Below are positions 33,708-40,775 of a stretch of 64,000 nucleotides of DNA, piece by piece. The stretch's first letter is position 1; every line of letters starts with the position of its first letter. The translations under genes were made by a program, and so were the position numbers. The notes beneath the pieces were generated by a model. The model saw only the letters and a program-made list of their open reading frames with translations. It was not told where the DNA came from and ran no database searches. The stretch lies in contig CALZID010000006.1 of NCBI GenBank assembly GCA_945787805.1, positions 51,508 through 115,507 on the forward strand, in the 5' to 3' direction. This stretch comes from an uncultured Clostridia bacterium. Lineage in GTDB: Bacteria; Bacillota; Clostridia; Oscillospirales; Acutalibacteraceae.

Positions 33708-35002
33708 GTATCTTTAAAGCCTCCTCCCTGCGAAGAATTGACAACGAACGAATTTGCGTCTTTTGAAAATCTGGTAAGTCCCGATTTCCACACAACGGGC
33801 TCTTCACCCATCAACACAAAGGCACGCAAATCCGCTTTTCGCTCTGTCCAGGCACCGTTTTCAACCACTTTCAAGTCATTGAATTGAATAACTTCCTGAG
33901 CGATAAATCTGCGGGGCTCTTTTTGAATCATCTTCTTTAACTCGTAAACCCTTTCGAGAGATAATTCGCTGCCGAAAACTACACCGTATCCGCCTGATTC
34001 CGCAACATCTTTGACAACAAGTTTTTGAATATTATCAAGGACATATTTCATATCGTCGGCATAAAAAGGAAGATATGTGGGCGCATTTGAAAGTATGGGC
34101 TCTTCGCCTAAATAGTATTTTATCATTGCGGGCACATAGTAGTAAATTCCCTTGTCATCTGCAACACTGTTTCCGGGGGCATTGACCAAAGCCACATTAC
34201 CCGCTCTGTAAGCGTCCATTATATGCGGCACGCCTAATAGTGAATCTGCACGGAAGGTCATGGGGTCCATAAAGTCATCGTTTATTCTGCGATAAACCGC
34301 GCCCACTCTCTTTCGTTTGCCCGAATATTCGTTATAATAAAGCACATTGCCTTCAACAAACAAATCTTGCGGCATTGCAAAAACAGAGCCGGTTTTTTCT
34401 GCCAGATATGAATGTTCAAAGAATGCGGAATTAAATCTGCCGGGAGTCAGCACAACATTTATTCCGCCTGTGTTTACATAATCAAGTGCATTACGGAGCA
34501 AATCGCCGTAATTTCTGTTATCAACAACTGTATTTGCACGGAATGTGTCGGGACTTGCCCTGCGGCACAGCTCTCTCGCAATCATGGGATATGATGCGCC
34601 CGACGGCACACGAAGATTATCTTCAAGCACATACCAACGCATATCATTCCCCTGCACAAGGTCAATACCTGAAATGTGAGCAAACACATCTTTGGGCGGC
34701 ACTGCGCCTTCACATTCCATCATATACCCTGCCGCACCGTAAATAAACTCTTCGGGAATAATTTTATCCTTTATTATCTGCTTTTTGGTATAGATATCTT
34801 TTAGGAAGATATTGAGAGCCTTAACTCTTTGTTTCAGTCCGCGCTCAAGATATTCAAATTCATCTTTTGAAATAATTCTCGGCACTGTGTCAAAGGGAAA
34901 AAGCCGTTCATTAAACACATTGTTTTTGTAAATACCGAATTTTACGCCGTACCGTGCTAACAGTCGGTTTATTTCATCTGTATGCTCTATAAGTCCGTAC
35001 AA
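33689..35002 (-). CDS. Circularly permuted type 2 ATP-grasp protein
   Basis: 437 aa, CP_ATPgrasp family (formerly DUF404/DUF407; members usually 430-480 aa). Key segments are FPFDTVPRII and ERGLKQRVKALNIFLKDIY (about 35-70), WYVLEDNLRVPSGASYPM (about 123-140), NAPGNSVADDKG (about 265-276), VVKDVAESGGYGVVFG (about 322-337) and FIAQEVIQF. It probably ligates a carboxylate to an amine using ATP. The start is TTG at 35002 after GGGGGAG. It is the first gene of a four-gene operon; TATAAT is visible at 35034-35029 on the minus strand but lacks a good -35. Confidence 0.9.
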   Translation of the reverse strand: MYGLIEHTDEINRLLARYGVKFGIYKNNVFNERLFPFDTVPRIISKDEFEYLERGLKQRVKALNIFLKDIYTKKQIIKDKIIPEEFIYGAAGYMMECEGAVPPKDVFAHISGIDLVQGNDMRWYVLEDNLRVPSGASYPMIARELCRRASPDTFRANTVVDNRNYGDLLRNALDYVNTGGINVVLTPGRFNSAFFEHSYLAEKTGSVFAMPQDLFVEGNVLYYNEYSGKRKRVGAVYRRINDDFMDPMTFRADSLLGVPHIMDAYRAGNVALVNAPGNSVADDKGIYYYVPAMIKYYLGEEPILSNAPTYLPFYADDMKYVLDNIQKLVVKDVAESGGYGVVFGSELSLERVYELKKMIQKEPRRFIAQEVIQFNDLKVVENGAWTERKADLRAFVLMGEEPVVWKSGLTRFSKDANSFVVNSSQGGGFKDTWVLSR

Positions 35003-35124
35003 GCTACACTCCCCCTTATACTATTATTTTATTATACTACTTTTCTTTCACCGTTTCTATTGGCAAATGTGAAAAATAAATGTTCAAATAGTTATTAAAG
35101 ATATACAAAAGACCTTCACAATTC

Positions 35125-35152
35125 TTGATTTTGTCGTTGACTGTGGTATAAT
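35125..35152 (+). promoter_or_regulatory. Sigma-A promoter of the OYE-type reductase gene
   Basis: TTGATT (35125-35130), 16-nt spacer, perfect TATAAT (35147-35152). Confidence 0.65.
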
Positions 35153-35217
35153 TGGTATGAATTGCTAAAGGAATTTCAATGAGTTTAAAGAAAAGGTTAG
35201 AAATCAGGTGAAATAAA

Positions 35218-37290
35218 ATGAGTTTTGAAATTATGTCAAGCCCTATGAAAATAGGCACTTGTGAAATAAAAAACAGAATTGTAATGCCCCCGATGTTGAT
35301 GGGCTTCGGTCAGTTTGACGGTACTCCCACAAAAAAGATGATGGATTATTATGAAGAAAGAGCAAAGGGCGGCTGTGGTCTTGTTATGACCGAAATTACA
35401 AGAATAAACGACCAAACAGGCTCTGCCGCATTTGCTCAGCTTGCGGTCAGCCATGATTATCACATTGAGCCCCTTCGTGAGTTAGCACAGCGAGTGCAAA
35501 AACACGGCGCAAAATTCTTTGTTCAGCTTCATCACCCCGGCAGACAGAATGTGGGTTTGCTTGTGGGTACCGTTCCGCTCAGTATTCAGCTTGAAAAGCT
35601 TACAAAAGGCGCTTACGGCAAAATCTTATATAAACTTACCCCTGCGGTTGGGCCCAAACTTTTAGAGAATGATATTGTCCCGTCAAGTGTTGCTCCGTCA
35701 AAATGTCCCCCCGCATATTTTGCGGAAGGCAGAGTTCGTGCACTCAGATACAAAGAGATAAAAGAGCTTGAAAAGCAGTTTATTGACGGTGCGGAAAGAG
35801 TAAAAAAAGCCGGTTGTGACGGTGTTGAGTTACACGCAGCTCACGGATATCTTTTACAGCAGTTTTTAAGTCCCTATACCAATCAAAGAACCGACGAATA
35901 CGGCGGAAGCTTTGAAAACAGAATGAGATTTATTCTCAATATTCTTCGGGGCATTAAAGAACGGTGCGGAAAGGATTTTCCCGTTATTGTCCGTCTTTCC
36001 GCTGACGAGTGCTATGAAATGATAGGTCAAAAAGGCAAGGGTTATACCCTTGAAGACGGTGTTAAAATTGCCAAAGCCCTTGAAGAAAACGGTGCGGACG
36101 CTATTGATGTTTCTTCTGCCGGTTATGATACCTTTAACTATTGGCTTGAACCCGTATCCTTTGAACCGGGTTGGCGCAAATATATGGCAAAAGCCGTCAA
36201 AGACGCAGTTTCAATTCCCGTGCTTGCCGCCAACCTTATTCGTTCTCCCGAGCAGGCGGAACAACAGTTAAAAGACGGTATTCAGGACTTCGTTTCACTT
36301 GGCAGACCGCAGATTGCCGACCCCCATTGGGCAAATAAAGCGCTTAACGGCGGTACAATCAAGCGTTGTATTTGTTGTCTTAACTGCATTGAATCAATGC
36401 AGAATAACGCCTACATAGGCTCTCACGGAGAATGCTCCGTAAACCCGTTTGTCGGCCATGAAAAAGAAGAACTCGCAAAAGACGGTAACGGTAGAAATGT
36501 TGCGGTTATCGGCGCCGGCCCCGGTGGACTTATGGCATCTGAAATTCTTGCAAGACGCGGATTTAATGTTACTCTTTTTGAAAAAGAAAGCAAAGCCGGC
36601 GGACAGATTATTCTTGCCGCCGCACCGCCTAAAAAGGCTAAAACAATGTGGCTTGTCGACGATTTGGTCAACACCTGTAAAGAGCTGGGAGTCAACATTC
36701 TTCTCAATACACCCGCTACTGTTCAGAATATCAAAGAATTGAACCCATGCGCAGTAGTTGTCGCTGCGGGCAGTAACCCAATTAAGCCGAAATTCAAAGG
36801 CGAATACGATGAAAGCCGAGTGCTCACCTTTGAAGATATTTTAAGCGGCAGAGCTTCACTTGAGAATGAAAAAGTTGCCCTTATAGGCTCCGGTATGACA
36901 GGTCTTGAAACCGCACACACCTTAACCGAAAAAGGCTGCAAGGTCACAGTGGTTGAAATGGCAAACGAGTTGGCTCCGGGCACTTGGCATCAGCATAAAG
37001 ACGATGTTTTGCCCCATCTTAAAAAAGCGGACACAAAGTTTTTGACAAACGAAAAGCTCTGTGAAATAGGCAAGGGATATATTGTAACCGAAAATGTAAA
37101 AAATAAGCAGACAACAAAGGTTGATGCGGACTATGTTGTGCTCGCTCTCGGCTCAAGACCCGATAATTCACTTGTGGGTGAATTGAAATCAAACGGATTT
37201 AACCCCCTTGTAATCGGGGACTGCGAAAAAATCGGCAGAATTGCGGACGCTACAAAAGCCGCATATAAAGCTGCAATTTCGATTAAATAA
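35218..37290 (+). CDS. NADH:flavin oxidoreductase / 2,4-dienoyl-CoA reductase-type enzyme
   Basis: 690 aa, domain order as in 2,4-dienoyl-CoA reductase, trimethylamine dehydrogenase and BaiCD/BaiH. An Old Yellow Enzyme FMN barrel (about 1-370) is followed by a 4Fe-4S site with Cys384, Cys387, Cys390 and Cys406. An FAD/NAD(P) pyridine nucleotide-disulfide domain (about 420-690) has dinucleotide loops VAVIGAGPGGLMASEIL and VALIGSGMTGLETAH. It would reduce activated C=C bonds of enoates, dienoyl-CoAs, bile-acid-like steroids or similar; the substrate is unknown. AGGTGAAATAAA precedes the ATG. Monocistronic, with its own promoter and terminator. Confidence 0.92.
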   Translation: MSFEIMSSPMKIGTCEIKNRIVMPPMLMGFGQFDGTPTKKMMDYYEERAKGGCGLVMTEITRINDQTGSAAFAQLAVSHDYHIEPLRELAQRVQKHGAKFFVQLHHPGRQNVGLLVGTVPLSIQLEKLTKGAYGKILYKLTPAVGPKLLENDIVPSSVAPSKCPPAYFAEGRVRALRYKEIKELEKQFIDGAERVKKAGCDGVELHAAHGYLLQQFLSPYTNQRTDEYGGSFENRMRFILNILRGIKERCGKDFPVIVRLSADECYEMIGQKGKGYTLEDGVKIAKALEENGADAIDVSSAGYDTFNYWLEPVSFEPGWRKYMAKAVKDAVSIPVLAANLIRSPEQAEQQLKDGIQDFVSLGRPQIADPHWANKALNGGTIKRCICCLNCIESMQNNAYIGSHGECSVNPFVGHEKEELAKDGNGRNVAVIGAGPGGLMASEILARRGFNVTLFEKESKAGGQIILAAAPPKKAKTMWLVDDLVNTCKELGVNILLNTPATVQNIKELNPCAVVVAAGSNPIKPKFKGEYDESRVLTFEDILSGRASLENEKVALIGSGMTGLETAHTLTEKGCKVTVVEMANELAPGTWHQHKDDVLPHLKKADTKFLTNEKLCEIGKGYIVTENVKNKQTTKVDADYVVLALGSRPDNSLVGELKSNGFNPLVIGDCEKIGRIADATKAAYKAAISIK

Positions 37291-37311
37291 GTAAATTGCT
37301 TAAAAAGCAAA

Positions 37312-37345
37312 ACCTCTCAAGTTTTTACTTGGGAGGTCATTTTTT
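37312..37345 (+). terminator. Intrinsic terminator after the OYE-type reductase gene
   Basis: 10-bp stem ACCTCTCAAG / CTTGGGAGGT (one wobble pair), a 6-nt loop, then CATTTTTT. It overlaps the end of the convergent XRE gene. Confidence 0.85.
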
Positions 37346-37537
37346 GTCAGTTAAACCTAAAATGTAATCTACGGTAGTTTTATGGTACTTTGCAATTGCT
37401 ATCAAAATTGCTGTGGGAATGTCTCTTTGCCCTAATTCATAGTTGCTGTAAACCTGTTGTGAGCAATGAAGAATTTCAGCCATCTGTTTTTGAGTTAAAT
37501 CATTGTCTTCTCGCAAATCTCTGATTCGTTTATACAT
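37337..37537 (-). CDS. XRE-family transcriptional regulator
   Basis: 66 aa consisting of a single HTH_3 (Cro/C1-type) domain: RIRDLREDNDLTQKQMAEIL (helices 1-2), CSQQVYSNYELGQRDIPTAI (recognition helix) and VDYILGLTD at the end. No effector domain is present. ATG at 37537 is preferred because GGTGA ends 5 nt upstream; in-frame GTG/ATG codons at 37546-37543 are embedded in that site. It is divergent from the TM2-domain gene. The shared intergenic region carries repeated GCAGTA half-sites, so it probably controls that gene and itself. Confidence 0.9.
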   Translation of the reverse strand: MYKRIRDLREDNDLTQKQMAEILHCSQQVYSNYELGQRDIPTAILIAIAKYHKTTVDYILGLTDKK

Positions 37538-37568
37538 TATCATCACCGATAATAGTATATGTTACAAC

Positions 37569-37608
37569 AAAATGCAGTATTGACATTTACTGCATTTTGC
37601 AGTATAAT
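37569..37608 (+). promoter_or_regulatory. Promoter with overlapping operator for the TM2-domain gene
   Basis: Perfect TTGACA (37580-37585), 17-nt spacer, perfect TATAAT (37603-37608). An inverted repeat AAAATGCAGTA (37569-37579) / TACTGCATTTT (37588-37598) flanks the -35, and a third TGCAGTAT half-site (37598-37605) covers the -10. The layout suggests repression by the adjacent XRE protein. Confidence 0.8.
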
Positions 37609-37640
37609 TGTTGCGAGCGAAAGCTAAGGAGGATGCGAAT

Positions 37641-38033
37641 ATGGAAACAGAAAACAAAACAATTCAAACAGAAATGAAATTTTGTAAGCACTGCGGTGAA
37701 AAAATCGAAAAAGATGTAGTTGTTTGTACTCACTGTGGCAAACAGGTTGAAGTATTAGAGCAATCTGCCGCACAACCACAGGTTGTTATTAACAACTCAA
37801 ATATGAACACTAACACTAACACTAATGTCAATGCAGTAGTTGGCGGAAAAGCTAAGAACAAATGGGTTGCTTTTTGCCTTTGCCTTTTCTTGGGTTGGCT
37901 TGGTGCTCACAAATTCTATGAAGGAAAAGCAGGTATGGGTATTTTATATCTCTTCACTTGCGGTTTGTTCGGCATAGGTGTTATTATTGATTTAATTGTC
38001 ATTTTAACAAAACCAAATCCTTACTATGTTTAA
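37641..38033 (+). CDS. Zinc-ribbon plus TM2-domain membrane protein
   Basis: 130 aa. An N-terminal zinc ribbon has CKHCG and CTHCG pairs (about 13-34). A short Asn/Thr-rich linker follows, then a TM2 domain of two transmembrane helices (about 72-125) with the family pattern FLGWLGAHKFYEGKAGMGILY. The cytoplasmic zinc ribbon may sense or bind a partner; the function is unknown. AAGGAGG lies 8 nt before the ATG. It is the first gene of a probable two-gene unit under the strong operator-covered promoter and is divergent from the XRE regulator. Confidence 0.87.
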   Translation: METENKTIQTEMKFCKHCGEKIEKDVVVCTHCGKQVEVLEQSAAQPQVVINNSNMNTNTNTNVNAVVGGKAKNKWVAFCLCLFLGWLGAHKFYEGKAGMGILYLFTCGLFGIGVIIDLIVILTKPNPYYV

Positions 38034-38056
38034 TAAGACTTGAAAGGAAAGTTGAA

Positions 38057-38317
38057 ATGGATTTGTTTTTATATCTTGTGATTATTGTCGGCGTTGTAAC
38101 TTCTTCTACCTGTATCGGTTTGTTTGCAAGGGCTATTGCACAAAAGAATAATATTTGTCCCTTATGCAACAAAAAAGTCGGTATGAATTCTATTATAACT
38201 CGTGACAAGAGAGTTGTTTGCTTGAACTGTTGCAGAAAAGCCGGAGTTCAGCTGCATAATACCAAATGTTCTCATTCTTTAAGTGAGATACAAAATATTT
38301 TAGAGAATAATAACTGA
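38057..38317 (+). CDS. Small membrane protein with cysteine pairs, uncharacterised
   Basis: 86 aa. One N-terminal transmembrane helix (about 4-28) is followed by a cytoplasmic part with CPLCNKKVG (about 35-43) and CLNCCRKAGVQLH (about 57-69), which could form a zinc-binding treble-clef-like site. No family was recognised. The site AAAGGAAAG precedes the ATG, 23 nt after the TM2 gene, so the two are probably co-transcribed and both may belong to the XRE regulon. A terminator follows. Confidence 0.7.
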   Translation: MDLFLYLVIIVGVVTSSTCIGLFARAIAQKNNICPLCNKKVGMNSIITRDKRVVCLNCCRKAGVQLHNTKCSHSLSEIQNILENNN

Positions 38318-38349
38318 TTTTACTAATTTTCTTCTTTCAGCATATAAAA

Positions 38350-38380
38350 GGTCCTCCCTTTTGCAAGAGAGGACTTTTTG
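38350..38380 (+). terminator. Intrinsic terminator after the TM2 two-gene unit
   Basis: Stem GTCCTC...GAGGAC extended by CTT/AAG inside, one mismatch, followed by TTTTTGTTTTTT. Confidence 0.78.
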
Positions 38381-38389
38381 TTTTTTCGA

Positions 38390-38860
38390 CTATTCCATTG
38401 GTTTTGATATGTCTATCCATTCATTGAAATTTGAATACTTTTCAAGCTCGGGGATTGTAAGTTCAATGGCGCTGTTTCTGCTTCCGCAAGCGGGGAAAAC
38501 GCTTTCAAACCGCTTTAAAGACTCGTCAAGATATACATCAACGCCGTCCTTTATGCCGAAAGGACAAACACCGCCTATTTGATGCCCCACATATTCTTCT
38601 AACTGTTCAGGGGACATCATTTTGGCTTTTGTATGAAACTGTGCCTTATATTTGGGGTTATCCACTTTAACATCCCCCGCCATAAGTATGAGAATGGGTT
38701 GCTCCCCCACCATAAATGACAGAGTTTTTGCAATTCGCGCACTCTCAACGCCCAGCGCCTGTGCCGCAAGTTCAACGGTTGCGCTTGAAACGGAAAATTC
38801 AAGAACCTTTTTCTCCATACCGAACTGCTTGAAATATTCTTTACATTTTTCTACGGACAT
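38390..38860 (-). CDS. YbaK/EbsC-type aminoacyl-tRNA deacylase
   Basis: 156 aa, the usual length of YbaK/ProX-like proteins. These free-standing editing domains hydrolyse mischarged tRNA such as Cys-tRNA-Pro or Ala-tRNA-Pro. Family marks are ARIAKTLSFMVGEQPILILMAGD (around 38-60, containing the conserved Lys), QIGGVCPFGIKDGVDVYLDESL (about 92-113) and the end region SRNSAIELT. It lies downstream of iolG on the same strand, separated by a REP repeat, and may be read through from the iol operon. The exact tRNA substrate cannot be told from sequence. Confidence 0.88.
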   Translation of the reverse strand: MSVEKCKEYFKQFGMEKKVLEFSVSSATVELAAQALGVESARIAKTLSFMVGEQPILILMAGDVKVDNPKYKAQFHTKAKMMSPEQLEEYVGHQIGGVCPFGIKDGVDVYLDESLKRFESVFPACGSRNSAIELTIPELEKYSNFNEWIDISKPME

Positions 38861-38883
38861 AATTCATTTCCTTTTAACAATTA

Positions 38884-38906
38884 GGCGGGAGCAAGCCCCC
38901 GCCCTA
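38884..38906 (-). repeat. REP repeat A (iolG-ybaK gap)
   Basis: 23-bp GC-rich element, stem GGCGGG / CCCGCC. The GTAG foot seen in the other copies is ATAG here. Sequence identical over 23 bp to the copies at 40140, 40509 and 45946. Confidence 0.85.
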
Positions 38907-38922
38907 TTTTGTAATTTAAAAA

Positions 38923-39930
38923 TCAGTTGATTTCTGAAAGCTTAACAGGTCTGCCTTCGTTTGCAGATTTTTCGGCTGCAAGTGCGATTTTAACCGACTG
39001 TAAGCCTGCGTGGATACCAACAGGAGTTTCTTTGTTGTTTACACAGCAGTCAACAAATTGTCTGACTTCTTCTGCGAATGAGCCCATATATCTTTCAAGG
39101 AAGAAATAGAGCGGTTTTTCGCCTGTTACACCGTTTGCATCTGCAATAACCGCAGTTGAAAGTGTATCGTTAGCAGTTGCAACCATACCCTTTGAGCCAA
39201 ATAGCTCTGCTCTTTGGTCATAGCCGTACATAGCCTGACGGGAGTTGTCGATAACCGCAAGTGCGCCGTTTGCCATTTTCATTGAGATGATTGCCGTATC
39301 AAAATCGCCGTATTCACGAATGCCCGGATTGATAAGTGCGTCGGCATAAACATAGAGCTCTTCAACATCGCTGTTTGTAAGGAAGCAAGCCATATCGAAA
39401 TCGTGAATAGTCATATCAAGAAAGATACTTGCGGCACAGTATCCGACAGGCGGTGCCTGTGGGTCACGGGATGTGATTTTAAGAATTTGTGCTTCACCGA
39501 TTTTGCCTTCGTCATAAGCCTTGCGGACTGCGGCAAAGTTATGGTCAAAACGGCGGTTGAAGCCGACTTGGAATTTGCAGTCGGGGTGTGCTTTTAATGC
39601 ATCAGCAATTTCAAGGATTTTATCAACTGTGTTTGCAAGGGGTTTTTCACAGAAAACATGCTTGCCTGCGTTGATAGCTTCAATAGAAATGGGAGCATGA
39701 GTATCGGTTGATGAGCAAACAAGAACTGCGTCAATATCTTTGTCTTCAATGATTTTCTTGTAATCTGTATAGATTTTTTCAACGCCGAAGCCTTCGCAGA
39801 AAGCCTTTGTTTCGTCGTTCATAAAGGGGTCAGCGATTGCAACAACTTCTGCGCCCTTTACATTGTATGAAATTGATTCAAGGTGCACTTTACCGATACG
39901 GCCTGCACCGATAATGCCGATTTTAAGCAT
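38923..39930 (-). CDS. iolG: myo-Inositol 2-dehydrogenase
   Basis: 335 aa, GFO/IDH/MocA family. The NAD-binding loop IGIIGAGRIGKVH is at residues 3-15, and the catalytic-lysine motif is CEKPLA (about 94-99). The GYCAASIFLDMTIHDFDM block (about 164-181) gives the conserved Asp and His. It oxidises myo-inositol to scyllo-inosose (2-keto-myo-inositol), the first step of the pathway encoded around it. AAGGAGAAATT precedes the ATG. It is the last iol gene transcribed, just after the RAYT gene. A scyllo-inositol dehydrogenase role is possible but the operon favours IolG. Confidence 0.93.
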   Translation of the reverse strand: MLKIGIIGAGRIGKVHLESISYNVKGAEVVAIADPFMNDETKAFCEGFGVEKIYTDYKKIIEDKDIDAVLVCSSTDTHAPISIEAINAGKHVFCEKPLANTVDKILEIADALKAHPDCKFQVGFNRRFDHNFAAVRKAYDEGKIGEAQILKITSRDPQAPPVGYCAASIFLDMTIHDFDMACFLTNSDVEELYVYADALINPGIREYGDFDTAIISMKMANGALAVIDNSRQAMYGYDQRAELFGSKGMVATANDTLSTAVIADANGVTGEKPLYFFLERYMGSFAEEVRQFVDCCVNNKETPVGIHAGLQSVKIALAAEKSANEGRPVKLSEIN

Positions 39931-39942
39931 AATAATTTCTCC

Positions 39943-40488
39943 TTAAATATAATATTCATCATTTCCCCATTTTCGGGGATTTTCGTCAATATATTGCCAA
40001 ACATTTTGATATTCAACTTCATTTGTAATAATATGGTCATAAAATGAAGTTTGGAATATCTGTCTGCCTGTGCAATTTGAAAGTTTATTACAGTTTCGCG
40101 TAGTTAAAGATTTATACGCACAAATTATATCAGACAATGTAGGGCGGGGGCTTGCTCCCGCCGTTTCACCATCAAGAATAATAATTGCGTGAATATGATT
40201 GGGCATAATCACATATTTATCAATTTTTATATAATCGTACCGATTCTCTAATTCAATCAACTGTCTTTCTGCAATTTGCCCAAAGGATGAAAGCGTAAGT
40301 ATTGTATCTGCATACAGCCTTTCGGCAGGAGCAAAACAGTTCCCTGTAATATTAGAGAAATGTTCAATTTTACTCAAATAGCATTGCTTGTTTTTACAAC
40401 AAACCGTTATAAAATAATAGCCGTTTGAACTGTAATCATATTGTTTTAATCGAGGATGTTTGCGTTTTGGTAATTCTATATTTGGCAT
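39943..40488 (-). CDS. REP-associated tyrosine transposase (RAYT), second copy, inside the iol operon
   Basis: 181 aa Y1/HUH protein, paralogous to the gene at 16779. It has KRKHPRLKQYDYSSNGYYFITVC at the N-terminus, the HUH motif MPNHIHAII (His98, His100), and QTSFYDHIITNEVEYQNVWQYI with a candidate catalytic Tyr. The frame contains a complete copy of the local REP repeat at codons 109-117, nine residues after the second His. It sits between iolA and iolG on the same strand, 12 nt before iolG. The 40489-40772 gap upstream holds another REP and two larger palindromes. Confidence 0.9.
   Translation of the reverse strand: MPNIELPKRKHPRLKQYDYSSNGYYFITVCCKNKQCYLSKIEHFSNITGNCFAPAERLYADTILTLSSFGQIAERQLIELENRYDYIKIDKYVIMPNHIHAIIILDGETAGASPRPTLSDIICAYKSLTTRNCNKLSNCTGRQIFQTSFYDHIITNEVEYQNVWQYIDENPRKWGNDEYYI
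40140..40162 (+). repeat. REP repeat B inside the second RAYT gene
   Basis: Identical 23-bp core to repeats A, C and D, inverted relative to them, preceded by G to give the GTAG foot (40139-40142). In the transposase frame it encodes AGASPRPT. Confidence 0.87.
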
Positions 40489-40508
40489 AGTAATATTTCG
40501 TCTGTTTC

Positions 40509-40532
40509 GGCGGGAGCAAGCCCCCGCCCTAC
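40509..40532 (-). repeat. REP repeat C (upstream of the second RAYT gene)
   Basis: Identical 23-bp core plus the GTAG foot (minus strand, 40532-40529), 20 bp from the RAYT start codon. Confidence 0.87.
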
Positions 40533-40554
40533 TTTATTTATCCCAAAATAACAA

Positions 40555-40611
40555 TTTGAAAAATTTTGTTTGCAAGGCAATGTGGCGGAAGCGACATTTT
40601 TCTTTTTCAAA
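40555..40611. repeat. 57-bp palindrome in the iolA-RAYT gap
   Basis: Outer arms TTTGAAAAA / TTTTTCAAA and inner arms AATGT / ACATT around GGCGGAAGCG. No gene overlaps it. It may be an mRNA hairpin between iolA and the RAYT gene or part of a small mobile repeat. Confidence 0.6.
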
Positions 40612-40673
40612 TCATTAAATATTTGTGTGATAATTTTTCATCAGACAAGACATACATAATGAGAAACATCTTG

Positions 40674-40775
40674 TGATTTTTACAGATTTTTTCGTTCGGC
40701 AAGGCTTGCGAACGAAGCAATATGCGATATTGCGAGTGAGCGTAACGATGCCGAACGGAAAAAGATGAAAAATCA
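40674..40775. repeat. About 102-bp MITE-like palindromic element overlapping the iolA stop codon
   Basis: Imperfect terminal inverted repeats of about 26 bp: TGATTTTT...CGTTCGGC (40674-40700) and GCCGAACG...AAAAATCA (40750-40775). Inside are smaller hairpins GCTTGC-gaac-GAAGC and CAATAT-gcg-ATATTG. The right end includes the iolA stop codon (TCA at 40773-40775). Confidence 0.65.

Noticed and set aside
34412-34746. Plus-strand open frames within the ATP-grasp gene
   Set aside because: They are antisense shadows with no ribosome binding site or recognisable protein features.
38390-38860. Full prolyl-tRNA synthetase fragment
   Set aside because: The 156-aa length and complete YbaK fold with its own start show a free-standing deacylase.
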